NCBI RefSeq assembly: GCF_003014595.1
Contig: NZ_PYGK01000018.1
Coordinates: forward strand, 1-64,000
Source of the DNA: Chitinophaga ginsengisoli
Lineage (GTDB): Bacteria > Bacteroidota > Bacteroidia > Chitinophagales > Chitinophagaceae
DNA length: 64,000 nt
Reading direction: 5' to 3'
The position numbers and the translations under genes are program-made. The notes under the pieces are model-generated. The model made no database searches. It saw only the letters and a program-made list of their open reading frames with translations, and was not told the origin of the DNA. Of this stretch, positions 26,813-35,667 are shown piece after piece (position 1 is the stretch's first letter; each line of letters opens with the position of its first letter).

Positions 26813-28315
26813 TTAAAAGGATAAATCCCACACCTTCAGCGTATCCATCATCACCTTCCCTTTTGCAGAAAACACCGCACATCCGGTAGCTTTTGAATCA
26901 GGGAACACGAGCGTCGTCAACACCCGCTCCCCACCATTCACAAACACCTCCACAGAAGACTTGTCAAACAACACCTGCAACCTGATCTTCCCATTAGAAG
27001 GCTTCACCATCATTTTATCCGTACCCCCCGCATTCGCAATATAAAGCTCATTACGGGCCTTATTATATCCAATGACAGTCTCGGCCCCGCTAACACTATT
27101 CTGCCCTAATTTAAGCCCAAACTCCTCCCCTGAACCCGGCGTAAAAGTGACATCTATCCAATTAGCATTTGAACCAAACCGCCCACCCTTGTTTAACGGC
27201 ATTTCCCTACTATCAATCTCTACCCCCTGTTTCACCAGCCTCTTAGACGCCGGCAGCTTCTCCAGCGATGCATTCAGTACTGACGCCGGCTGCTGATACA
27301 ACCGCACCCCTTCCGGCGTTGACTTCAGCAGCAGGTCTCTCGCAATAGACATCTGCCCACGCCACGGATAAGTCGGCGTTTCAAAAGGCATCAGCCAGCC
27401 CAGCATCGTATGCTTACCATCGGGCAGGTTGTTGTAAGGAATAGCCGCATAGAACGTCCTCCCATAATCCACGAACTGCTGATGCTCCCCCGGATTATCA
27501 TTCGTAAACGTCTTCCCATCAAAATCGCCTGTGAAATACTGCATCCCCGTAGCCGCATCAGGATTCCCGGAAGAGATCATGATCAGCCATTTCTTCTTTG
27601 ACGGGTCGCCGTCAACATACAGCGGCGTCAAAGACGGGCATTCCCAGATCTTACGCGTATCACCCTGGTTACCAAACTCACTCAGCAAGTCCCATTTCTT
27701 AAGGTTTTTTGAAGCGTAGAACTGTAACTTATGCTCCTGCGGAACAGCCACTGTCATCACCCATTGCTGCTGCTCCTCCATCCAGATGACACTGGGATCA
27801 CGGAAATCCTTTTTATGAATATCCACTACCGGATTGCCCGCAAAATTAGTGAAGCTCATACCGCCATCATTGCTATACGCCACAAACTGCGACTCCTTCT
27901 CCTGCTTCGGCTGATCTGCCGTATAGATAGCCACTAACGGCGCCTTGCCATTGCTGCCAAAACCACTCGTATTATGCGCATCCAGCACCGCACAGCCGGA
28001 GAAGATCCAGGTAGTGGTGTCTTTGGTTTCTATCTCCGGAATAGCTACCGGCAGGTGTTTCCAGTGCAGCAGATCTGTGCTGGTAGCATGCCCCCAGCTC
28101 ATATGCCCCCATTTATTCTCATAAGGGTTGTGCTGATAGTAGAGATGATATACCCCATTGAGGTAGATCAATCCATTAGGATCATTCGTCCAGTTTTTCG
28201 GCGGAGTAAAATGATACACAGGACGCCACTGTGGAGTAGGCACCTCCTGTTGCTGGGCCAGCAAAGTGAATGGTAACAGGCATATCAGCCAGAAAGTAAA
28301 CAGTTGCTTATTCAT
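26813..28315 (-). CDS. Secreted glycoside hydrolase family 32 fructan hydrolase
   Basis: 500 aa with signal peptide (ending LLAQ, ~20). All three GH32 acidic motifs are present: WTNDPNG (nucleophile Asp45), FRDP (Asp173, transition-state stabiliser) and the ECP motif (Glu225, acid/base). Five-bladed propeller followed by the C-terminal beta-sandwich (KSSVEVFVNGGERVLTTLVFP). The family hydrolyses inulin, levan or sucrose; exo-fructosidase or levanase is the likely activity. It is the last gene of the SusC/D operon (31 bp after SusD), so it acts on fructans at the periplasm or cell surface. Confidence 0.95.
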   Translation of the reverse strand: MNKQLFTFWLICLLPFTLLAQQQEVPTPQWRPVYHFTPPKNWTNDPNGLIYLNGVYHLYYQHNPYENKWGHMSWGHATSTDLLHWKHLPVAIPEIETKDTTTWIFSGCAVLDAHNTSGFGSNGKAPLVAIYTADQPKQEKESQFVAYSNDGGMSFTNFAGNPVVDIHKKDFRDPSVIWMEEQQQWVMTVAVPQEHKLQFYASKNLKKWDLLSEFGNQGDTRKIWECPSLTPLYVDGDPSKKKWLIMISSGNPDAATGMQYFTGDFDGKTFTNDNPGEHQQFVDYGRTFYAAIPYNNLPDGKHTMLGWLMPFETPTYPWRGQMSIARDLLLKSTPEGVRLYQQPASVLNASLEKLPASKRLVKQGVEIDSREMPLNKGGRFGSNANWIDVTFTPGSGEEFGLKLGQNSVSGAETVIGYNKARNELYIANAGGTDKMMVKPSNGKIRLQVLFDKSSVEVFVNGGERVLTTLVFPDSKATGCAVFSAKGKVMMDTLKVWDLSF

Positions 28316-28346
28316 AAAATGGACAATGTTTTAATGGGTTAGTACA

Positions 28347-30065
28347 TCACCAACCAGCATTTTGTTTATATAATCCTTTACTATAGTTCATCTGGTTCAA
28401 AGGTACCGGCAGATATTCATCCCTTCCCTTCTGAAAGGCAGCATCTGCCAGATGCGGACTCCGTGTTTTCTCCACTGCAAAATAAGCATTCAGATATTCG
28501 GCCGCAATGCCCCAACGTACCAGATCGAAAAAACGATACCCTTCCATGGCAAACTCCAGCCTGCGCTCCCAGCGTACCGCCTGTCTGGCGAAGTCCTGCG
28601 TCCAGGTGCAATTGACGCCGGGTTTGTAAATAGCTACTTTGTAGTTAGATGTGAAGGAACCATCTGCCTGCTTCAGCAACCCTGTACTATTCGCCGCTCT
28701 CGTCCTGATACTGTTCACCAGTGCCAGCGCCTCATCCTGCCGGCCCAGCTCTACCAATGCTTCCGCTTTAAACAGCAGCACCTCATCATAACGGATAATA
28801 TCCCAGTTCTTGGAGCTCGACATAAACGGAGGTATCTTCTGAAACGCAGCATCATTAGGCAATACCGCTTCCTTCAGGCTCAGGTAACTGCCATATACAT
28901 CAGGTGCCCGCGCCCAGGAGCGTTGGTAGATAAAACCAGGATCATACTTGTAAGGATGTCCGGGTATGGCCACAGTGTGGTCCAGCCGCGGATCAAAAGT
29001 ATTGGTTTGAAAATCGCTGCCACCAGTGATGTTCTTATCATTGAAGGTATTGAACATCGGCAATCCGGAAGCATCCGTTTTAAACGCATTGATCAGGTTA
29101 TAACTGGGAGAATGAAATCCGCAGCAACCGTAATCTGTGTTCATCGGATAATCCAGCGTATGTCCATAATCCAGTCTGCCTTTAGGCGTTCCGTCTTCTC
29201 TTGAATACTGGATCGCAAAGACTGATTCCATGCTGTTCTCAGTAGCTGCTTTAAAGTTATTTGCAAAGTCACCATTCAGCTGATAATGCCCTGAGCCGAT
29301 CACCTCATCACACAGGGTATTGACCTGTTGCAAAGTAGCCGCATCAATGGAAGTGACCGCATTGCTCTCATCCTGCTTATATGCCTGGTACAACAGTGTC
29401 TTAGCCAGGTAAGCCTTCGCCGCAAATTTATTCACCCTGCCGATCTGTGGTTGTGTAGCAGGCAGGTGCTCAGCCGCAAAACGGAAATCATCTGCAATCT
29501 TCGTCCATAGCTCATCATTACTCAGCGCTTTATTGGAAATAGTCGGATAGTTTTCCTTCGCTACCGTTTCATCAATATAGGGCATATACTTGAAAAGGAT
29601 CTTCAGCAGGAAATAATAATGCGCACGGAGGAAACGTACTTCCGCCTGCCTGACAGTCTTTTCAGGGAATGCATCTTCACTGATGGCATTCAGTCGCGCC
29701 AATGCATCATTCGTACGACCGATGCATACATACAATCTGAACCATAACAGATCAGTCAGACCATTATCTATTCTGTTCAACGCAAAGGTTTCATAAAAGT
29801 GGTATTCACTGATATCACCGGCACCATCACCGCCTTTGTAGGCATCGCCACTACGCAGGTTACCATAAGGCCACATACTGGAATAAGGCGCTGTATAGTG
29901 GTCATTACCTAAAGCAGCATAAGCGGCAGTTACCATCTTATCTACGTTCTCAGGCGTATTCAGATCATCGCCGGACACCACCGCCTGTGGCGTCTGATCG
30001 AGAAATTTACTGCAGCTACCCAATAACAGGCTACTGCATATCAACAGATATATTAAGCGTTTCAT
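28347..30065 (-). CDS. susD-like: SusD/RagB-family outer-membrane lipoprotein (fructan binding)
   Basis: 572 aa from ATG 30065; an in-frame TTG three codons earlier is ignored. Lipobox LLLGSC followed by SKFLDQTPQ, the classical SusD start. N-terminal TPR-like helices (NVDKMVTAAYAALGND), and the C-terminal signature WERRLEFAMEGYRFFDLVRWG. SusD proteins cap the SusC channel and capture oligosaccharides at the surface. It lies 12-22 bp behind susC in the same operon. Confidence 0.95.
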   Translation of the reverse strand: MKRLIYLLICSSLLLGSCSKFLDQTPQAVVSGDDLNTPENVDKMVTAAYAALGNDHYTAPYSSMWPYGNLRSGDAYKGGDGAGDISEYHFYETFALNRIDNGLTDLLWFRLYVCIGRTNDALARLNAISEDAFPEKTVRQAEVRFLRAHYYFLLKILFKYMPYIDETVAKENYPTISNKALSNDELWTKIADDFRFAAEHLPATQPQIGRVNKFAAKAYLAKTLLYQAYKQDESNAVTSIDAATLQQVNTLCDEVIGSGHYQLNGDFANNFKAATENSMESVFAIQYSREDGTPKGRLDYGHTLDYPMNTDYGCCGFHSPSYNLINAFKTDASGLPMFNTFNDKNITGGSDFQTNTFDPRLDHTVAIPGHPYKYDPGFIYQRSWARAPDVYGSYLSLKEAVLPNDAAFQKIPPFMSSSKNWDIIRYDEVLLFKAEALVELGRQDEALALVNSIRTRAANSTGLLKQADGSFTSNYKVAIYKPGVNCTWTQDFARQAVRWERRLEFAMEGYRFFDLVRWGIAAEYLNAYFAVEKTRSPHLADAAFQKGRDEYLPVPLNQMNYSKGLYKQNAGW

Positions 30066-30086
30066 TGTGATCAATTTTAACAGGTA

Positions 30087-33000
30087 CTAGAATGACAGGT
30101 TCAATCCCACTGTGCCGATAACAGGAATAGGATAAGCATTGTTAGGGTTCTCCGGATCAGTGGCAGTAAAGCTTTTGCTCTTTACAGTGAAGAGATTACT
30201 ACCCTGCAAATATACCCTGGCCGTCTGGAACTGTCCGCTGAACAAATGCCTGAAGCTATACCCCAGCTGTATATTCCTCAACTTCAGATAAGACCCTGGC
30301 TCCAGGAAGTAAGTAGACGTACGGTTCTCATTGTTACGATCTACCAGTGTCAGTGCAGGAATGGACGTATTGGTATGTTGCGGCGTCCATGCATCCAAAG
30401 TGCGTTGGCCCCAGTTAGTACCCGTCCAGAGGGAGGCGAAGTCAGTATAGGTCTTGTAAGTGTTGTACACCTGTATGCCCTGGACACCCTGCAGGAAGAA
30501 AGACAGATCAAAGTGTTTATACTCCAGTGCGACATTCAAACCATAAGTAAAATCAGGATCTCCTTTACCAATATAATCCCTGTCCTTATCATTGATCTGT
30601 TTGTCGCCGTTCAGGTCTTTGTAACGAATACGGCCTACGCCTTTTCCGATCTGGTTGGCATGATCATCCACTTCCTGCTGCGACTGGAAAATACCATCTG
30701 CCACATATCCGAAGGTGGAATTAATAGAACGCCCCAGGATGGTTTTATCCTGACCATTACCGGGATAAGAAGTCAACACTTCGTCAGGCAGGTAAGTGAT
30801 CCTGTTACGGTAAGTAGCCACATTGCCTGTCATCGTCAACGTAAGTCCTGGAGCGATGTCACCGGAATAGGTCACAAACGCTTCCAGCCCTTTGTTCTCC
30901 ATAGAAGCGCCATTCGCATACCGGGAACCGCCTTCGCCGATCACCGCCAGGTAAGCAGGATTGATCAGGATATCAGAAGTCTTCTTGATGAAATAATCCA
31001 CCGATCCGGAGATGTGGTTATCCAGTACACCGAAGTCAACACCGAGGTTCATCTCTTTGGTGCTCTCCCATTTTAAAGCGGTATTCCCCTGCCTGATCAA
31101 TGTGTATCCAGATGGAAGCTGACCAGTACCACTACCATTCAGATCATAAGCGCTGCCACTGTCAAAGTCCCAGGTAGGATCAATGCCATAGATGGCAGAA
31201 TACAGTGTATAGGTCGCATTGTTGACAATCTCCTGGTTACCGCTTCTACCCCAGCCTGCACGTAGTTTCAGATCGGAGATAAATGGCAGGGCAGACTTCA
31301 CCGCGCCTTCTTCACTGACACGCCATCCCAATGAGAAGGCGGGGAAAGTACCAAAGCGGTTCTCCTTCCCAAAGCGGGAAGAACCATCTCTACGCAAGGT
31401 TACAGACGCCAGGTACTTGTTGTCATATGCATAATTCACCTTACCGAAATAAGACAACAAGGTATATCCACTGCCACTGCCACCATTATCCTTTTGTGTG
31501 GTGCCGGCATCGAGGTACGCGTAGTCTATATTTTCCAGCGCATATCCCTGCCGGCTGGCAAAGAAGTTCTGCGCCATGTATTTGATCTGTTCCTCTCCCA
31601 GCAGGACATCTACACGGTGTTTCTTTAAGGCAACATTGTAAGAGAGGGTATTCTGCCACACCCAGTTCCCATTATAATCCTGTGAGGTATTCACCTGGTT
31701 GGTCTTATCAGAAAGGAATCCGGAAGTATATGATTTACGCAATACACGCTGGAAGGTGCCATTGTAATCAATACCCAAATTTGACCTGAAATGCAGTCGT
31801 GGAATGATCTCTACATCCGCATAAGCATTACCGAACAATCTTACGAACTGACTTTTATTCTGTTTATTATCTTCAATAAGACGTACCGGATTCTGCCTGT
31901 CCGTCATACCGGGCGCAGGACCGCCCCAGCCGCCGCTCACACTATGTACAGGTACCACAGGCTGTTGTACCAACGCTGCAAAAAGGATATCCGTTGCCGG
32001 CACCAGCGCGTCTTTGATATAGGTGGCCGACAGGTTCTCTCCTATCTTTAACCGGCCCTTAAAGAAGGAATAGTCTGTATTAAAACGAGCCGTAAGCTTC
32101 TGCTGACGCGTATCTTTGACGATGCCCTTATTGTTATACATCCCTACAGAAAAGAAGGAATTGCCTTTCTCACCACCATTGGTCAGTGAAATATTATAGC
32201 TCTGCAACAAGGATGTCTGCGCAATCTCATCATACCAGTAGGTATCCGCAGGCTTCATGGTCTTCGCTGCATCGATATACTCCGGCAGTACGATCTTGTT
32301 CAGTACAGGATTGTTATAATCGCCATTCCATTCATACTGATAGATCTGGTTATTATTCGGATCTGCATGATCATTGACAGCCGCCTGCCAGTAGGCACGG
32401 CCACGGCCGGCGGTATTCAGTGTCTTAAGTTTTGTACTGTAATGCTGTAACGACGATGAAGCATCTACATTGATCTTACTAAACCCTTTCTTTGCCTTTT
32501 TCGTCGTCACGATGATGACGCCGTTTGCCGCACGCGAACCATAGATCGTAGCAGAAGAGGCATCTTTCAATACCTGGATTGATTCAATATCATTCTGGTT
32601 CAGCTCTTGTAATCCGCGTTTGGTAGGAATACCATCTATCACATACAAAGGATCGTTGTTCCCCAATGTACCAATGCCCCTGATCCTCACGGTAGCGGCA
32701 CTGTTGGGCGAACCATCCGTAGTGATCATTACACCCGGCACTCTTCCCTGCAGGGCTTTAAGCGGATTACCCAATGGGATGTCTTTGATCTCGGCTACAT
32801 TCACAACGGCCACAGCGCCCGTCAGATCTGCTTTTTTCTGGGTCTGATAACCGGTTACGACAATCTGGTTTAAGTCAGTAGCATTCTCTTCCAGTTCGAT
32901 GGATAGTACAGATTCATTCGCAGGCACTTCCTGCGTCATTGGTTTCATACCCAGGTAGGTAAACGTGAGCTTCTCGCCGGGCGCCGCGTTAATGGAGAAA

Positions 33001-33167
33001 TGGCCGGTATTATCAGTAATAGCATTTGACTTGCCTGCCTGTACGGTCACACCTGGTAGAGGTGTTTTGCCCTGGCGACTTGTTACAGTACCCTGATAAA
33101 GCTTTTGCTGTGCTACTGTCAGCATGCTAAACAGCAGCATAGGTAAGAGGTAAAATACTCTTTTCAT
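30087..33167 (-). CDS. susC-like: SusC/RagA-family TonB-dependent outer-membrane transporter
   Basis: 1,026 aa with signal peptide (LLFSMLTVAQQ). Carboxypeptidase-like beta-sandwich domain (TVTSRQGKTPLPGVTVQAG), plug domain with PLKALQGRVPGVMITTDGSP and RIRGIGTLGNNDPLYVIDGIP, then a ~700-residue barrel ending in an aromatic terminus (GTVGLNLSF). It lacks an STN sigma-signalling domain, so regulation is through the hybrid sensor and not an anti-sigma factor. It imports fructo-oligosaccharides with its SusD partner. Confidence 0.96.
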   Translation of the reverse strand: MKRVFYLLPMLLFSMLTVAQQKLYQGTVTSRQGKTPLPGVTVQAGKSNAITDNTGHFSINAAPGEKLTFTYLGMKPMTQEVPANESVLSIELEENATDLNQIVVTGYQTQKKADLTGAVAVVNVAEIKDIPLGNPLKALQGRVPGVMITTDGSPNSAATVRIRGIGTLGNNDPLYVIDGIPTKRGLQELNQNDIESIQVLKDASSATIYGSRAANGVIIVTTKKAKKGFSKINVDASSSLQHYSTKLKTLNTAGRGRAYWQAAVNDHADPNNNQIYQYEWNGDYNNPVLNKIVLPEYIDAAKTMKPADTYWYDEIAQTSLLQSYNISLTNGGEKGNSFFSVGMYNNKGIVKDTRQQKLTARFNTDYSFFKGRLKIGENLSATYIKDALVPATDILFAALVQQPVVPVHSVSGGWGGPAPGMTDRQNPVRLIEDNKQNKSQFVRLFGNAYADVEIIPRLHFRSNLGIDYNGTFQRVLRKSYTSGFLSDKTNQVNTSQDYNGNWVWQNTLSYNVALKKHRVDVLLGEEQIKYMAQNFFASRQGYALENIDYAYLDAGTTQKDNGGSGSGYTLLSYFGKVNYAYDNKYLASVTLRRDGSSRFGKENRFGTFPAFSLGWRVSEEGAVKSALPFISDLKLRAGWGRSGNQEIVNNATYTLYSAIYGIDPTWDFDSGSAYDLNGSGTGQLPSGYTLIRQGNTALKWESTKEMNLGVDFGVLDNHISGSVDYFIKKTSDILINPAYLAVIGEGGSRYANGASMENKGLEAFVTYSGDIAPGLTLTMTGNVATYRNRITYLPDEVLTSYPGNGQDKTILGRSINSTFGYVADGIFQSQQEVDDHANQIGKGVGRIRYKDLNGDKQINDKDRDYIGKGDPDFTYGLNVALEYKHFDLSFFLQGVQGIQVYNTYKTYTDFASLWTGTNWGQRTLDAWTPQHTNTSIPALTLVDRNNENRTSTYFLEPGSYLKLRNIQLGYSFRHLFSGQFQTARVYLQGSNLFTVKSKSFTATDPENPNNAYPIPVIGTVGLNLSF

Positions 33168-33207
33168 AATTGGAATTTTAGCTGATGGTGGAATTAGGTT
33201 GTATACG

Positions 33208-34122
33208 TTATTGTCCCGTGCTGATGTATGCTTTCTTTTGTATCATGTCTGTTATTTCCTGCGGATGATAATCCGGGCAACCGCCCGGTTTCGATGCTAT
33301 CAGTGCTCCCAGTGCATTAGCGTAGGCGAGGCTGTAATCTGGTGTATAACCTCTTATCTGTGCTGTGAGAAATCCCGCCAGGAAAGCGTCTCCACTGCCG
33401 ATAGTATCTGCTACTTTCACCGGCTGCCCTTCGTGGTAATAAAACTGTCCCTGTATATAGCCCATACATCCTTTACTGCCCAGTGTGACGACGATAGTAG
33501 CAATGTTGAATCGTTCAGATAATGCTTGTATACGATCTTCCGGTGTTGCGTAACTGCCATACCAGGATGAAATCAGTTCCAGCTCACCGATATTCAGCTT
33601 CAACAGGTCGCAGCTGAACAGCAACCATTCCAGTGTTTCTTTTGTGTAATAAGGAGCACGCAGGTTGATGTCCAGCACCTTGGTGGCGCGCGACTGCAAA
33701 GCCTTTTCCAGTGTATTGCGGGATATGGCGTTTCGCGCCAGCAGACTGCCATACACGAGGTATTGCAGGTCATCATTCCGGAGCATCTCTTCCAGCGCAT
33801 CATCCCAGCTGATATGATCCCAGGCTACCGGGTACACGATATCGTATTGCATATCCAGTTGCTCATCCATACGGGCATACACCTTACCTGTATCGTATCT
33901 GTTGTCACGCTGAATAAGATCAGTAGCCAATCCCCGCTGCTGCATAATATCCAGCAAACGCTGTCCGTGGTTGTCATTCCCTATTCTCGATACCAGGACC
34001 ACACGCTGCGATTGCTTGTGCAGATGATAGGCAACATTCAGCGGTGCACCTCCCGGCAATTCCTGCGCTGGTAATATATCCCACAGGATCTCCCCCAGGC
34101 TCACGATGTTATAGTTTGTCAT
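33208..34122 (-). CDS. PfkB-family fructokinase
   Basis: 304 aa. N-terminal GEILWDILPAQELPGGAPLNVAYHL carries the sugar-binding GG signature of PfkB kinases. The C-terminal signature is DTIGSGDAFLAGFL with the catalytic Asp, and the anion-hole motif is intact. It resembles bacterial fructokinases, and its place between the MFS porter and SusC supports ATP-dependent phosphorylation of imported fructose. About 40 bp separate it from SusC and 28 bp from the porter gene. Confidence 0.9.
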   Translation of the reverse strand: MTNYNIVSLGEILWDILPAQELPGGAPLNVAYHLHKQSQRVVLVSRIGNDNHGQRLLDIMQQRGLATDLIQRDNRYDTGKVYARMDEQLDMQYDIVYPVAWDHISWDDALEEMLRNDDLQYLVYGSLLARNAISRNTLEKALQSRATKVLDINLRAPYYTKETLEWLLFSCDLLKLNIGELELISSWYGSYATPEDRIQALSERFNIATIVVTLGSKGCMGYIQGQFYYHEGQPVKVADTIGSGDAFLAGFLTAQIRGYTPDYSLAYANALGALIASKPGGCPDYHPQEITDMIQKKAYISTGQ

Positions 34123-34150
34123 AGTTGTAATCAGGATGTGAAAAAATCAT

Positions 34151-35479
34151 TTAGTGTACGACCATCGTCATCTCAATCTCTTCCAGTGTCCTGCCTTTTG
34201 TTTCAGGCATCCAACGTAATACGAACACCAGCTGTAAGACCATCATCACACAGAAGAAAAGGAAGATATGTCCGCCCCCGATACGGCTGGCCAGATAAGG
34301 AAAAGTGAAGGCAATGACTGCTGCCATGATCCAGTGTGTAAAGCTGCCCAGTGTCTGTCCTTTAGCACGTACCTGGTTAGGGAAGATCTCCGAGATAAAT
34401 ACCCAGATCACCGCTCCCTGGGAGAAGGCAAAAAAGGCGATATAAATAAGGAGATAAGACACCACGGCAATACCGCCGGTATGCATGTAAAAGGACACTG
34501 CTACCAGTCCCAGTGTAGCGATCAGCCCAACGGTGCCTATCAGCATCAGCTGACGCCTGCCGATCCTGTCTATAAAGCGGATAGCTGTTAAGGTGAAAAT
34601 GAAATTGACGATACCGATACCTACCGTAGAAAGCAGTGAAGAACCAGCGCCCAGACCAGACATTTCGAAAATACGGGGCGCGTAATAGATGATAGCATTA
34701 ATACCGGACACCTGGTTGAACATGGCAAACAATACTGCCAGCATGACCGGCGTGTTGTACTTGGCTTTGAACAGCTTTTCACTTTGTACCGTACTGGCGG
34801 GCGCTTGTTGTGATTGCCGGATAGTATCAATATCAGCCTGATAACCCTCCGGGTTGATAACCTTCAGCGTGGCAATAGCCGCCGGCTCCCGGAGCCCCTT
34901 GATCAACAACCAGCGGGGACTTTCAGGCACCCACTTCAGTAACACCAGGAATAAGCCCGCAGGTACTGCCTGTACGCCCAGCATTAATCGCCAGGAACTG
35001 TCGCCCCCCATGCCGATCAGGTAATTGGACAGGTAGGATATCAGGATACCCAACACCACATTGAACTGGAACAGGGCTACCATACGTCCCCGGTACTTCG
35101 CCGGCGATACCTCAGAGATATAAATCGGAGCGGTCACCGAAGATGCCCCTACACCCAGTCCTCCAATAAAACGGCATAACAGGAAAAGATACCAGTTGGT
35201 CGCCATGGCAGTTCCAATGGCAGAAAAAAGGTAAACGGCTGCTACCAATACGAGCGTAGACTTCCTTCCCAATCTATCCGAGGGGATACTACCTCCCAGG
35301 GCACCGAATACTGTACCTATTAAAGCAATAGAGACTGTAAACCCATGTTGCACTTCCGATAAACCCCAATATTGCTGAATAGACTGCTCAGCTCCCGAAA
35401 TAACAGCGGTATCAAAACCGAAGAGGAAACCACCCAGGGCTACTACAAAAGCCCAGAAAAACACCGTTTTATTAGTCAT
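34151..35479 (-). CDS. MFS sugar porter (fructose/hexose:H+ symporter type)
   Basis: 442 aa from ATG 35479 (MTNKTVFFWAFVVALGGFLFGFD); an upstream in-frame start adds eight polar residues. Twelve hydrophobic segments. Sugar-porter signatures: GFLFGFDTAVISG in helix 1, SDRLGRKS between helices 2 and 3, RFIGGLGVGASSV, the PESPRWL motif after helix 6, GINAIIYYAP in helix 7 and PETKGRTLEEIE at the C-terminus. It is the first gene of the minus-strand fructan operon, diverging from the hybrid regulator. Confidence 0.93.
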   Translation of the reverse strand: MTNKTVFFWAFVVALGGFLFGFDTAVISGAEQSIQQYWGLSEVQHGFTVSIALIGTVFGALGGSIPSDRLGRKSTLVLVAAVYLFSAIGTAMATNWYLFLLCRFIGGLGVGASSVTAPIYISEVSPAKYRGRMVALFQFNVVLGILISYLSNYLIGMGGDSSWRLMLGVQAVPAGLFLVLLKWVPESPRWLLIKGLREPAAIATLKVINPEGYQADIDTIRQSQQAPASTVQSEKLFKAKYNTPVMLAVLFAMFNQVSGINAIIYYAPRIFEMSGLGAGSSLLSTVGIGIVNFIFTLTAIRFIDRIGRRQLMLIGTVGLIATLGLVAVSFYMHTGGIAVVSYLLIYIAFFAFSQGAVIWVFISEIFPNQVRAKGQTLGSFTHWIMAAVIAFTFPYLASRIGGGHIFLFFCVMMVLQLVFVLRWMPETKGRTLEEIEMTMVVH

Positions 35480-35667
35480 AACGCAGAATCGTTTATGACC
35501 CAAACCTACTCATTCACCCCTACCGGCCCTTATGACTGTGTCTCCATTACTATCAAATTTGTAACTTCTCTAAAAAAGTATAATCATATAATTATCAGCC
35601 ATTTAAATAATTCAACAATAAAGATCAATACAAGATGATTTCATTTTTGTATCATTGTTTTTAGATT

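Noticed and set aside
28452..29204. 250-aa plus-strand frame inside the SusD gene
   Set aside because: Antisense shadow of susD; no signal or domain.
30246..31076. 276-aa plus-strand frame inside the SusC gene
   Set aside because: Antisense shadow of susC.
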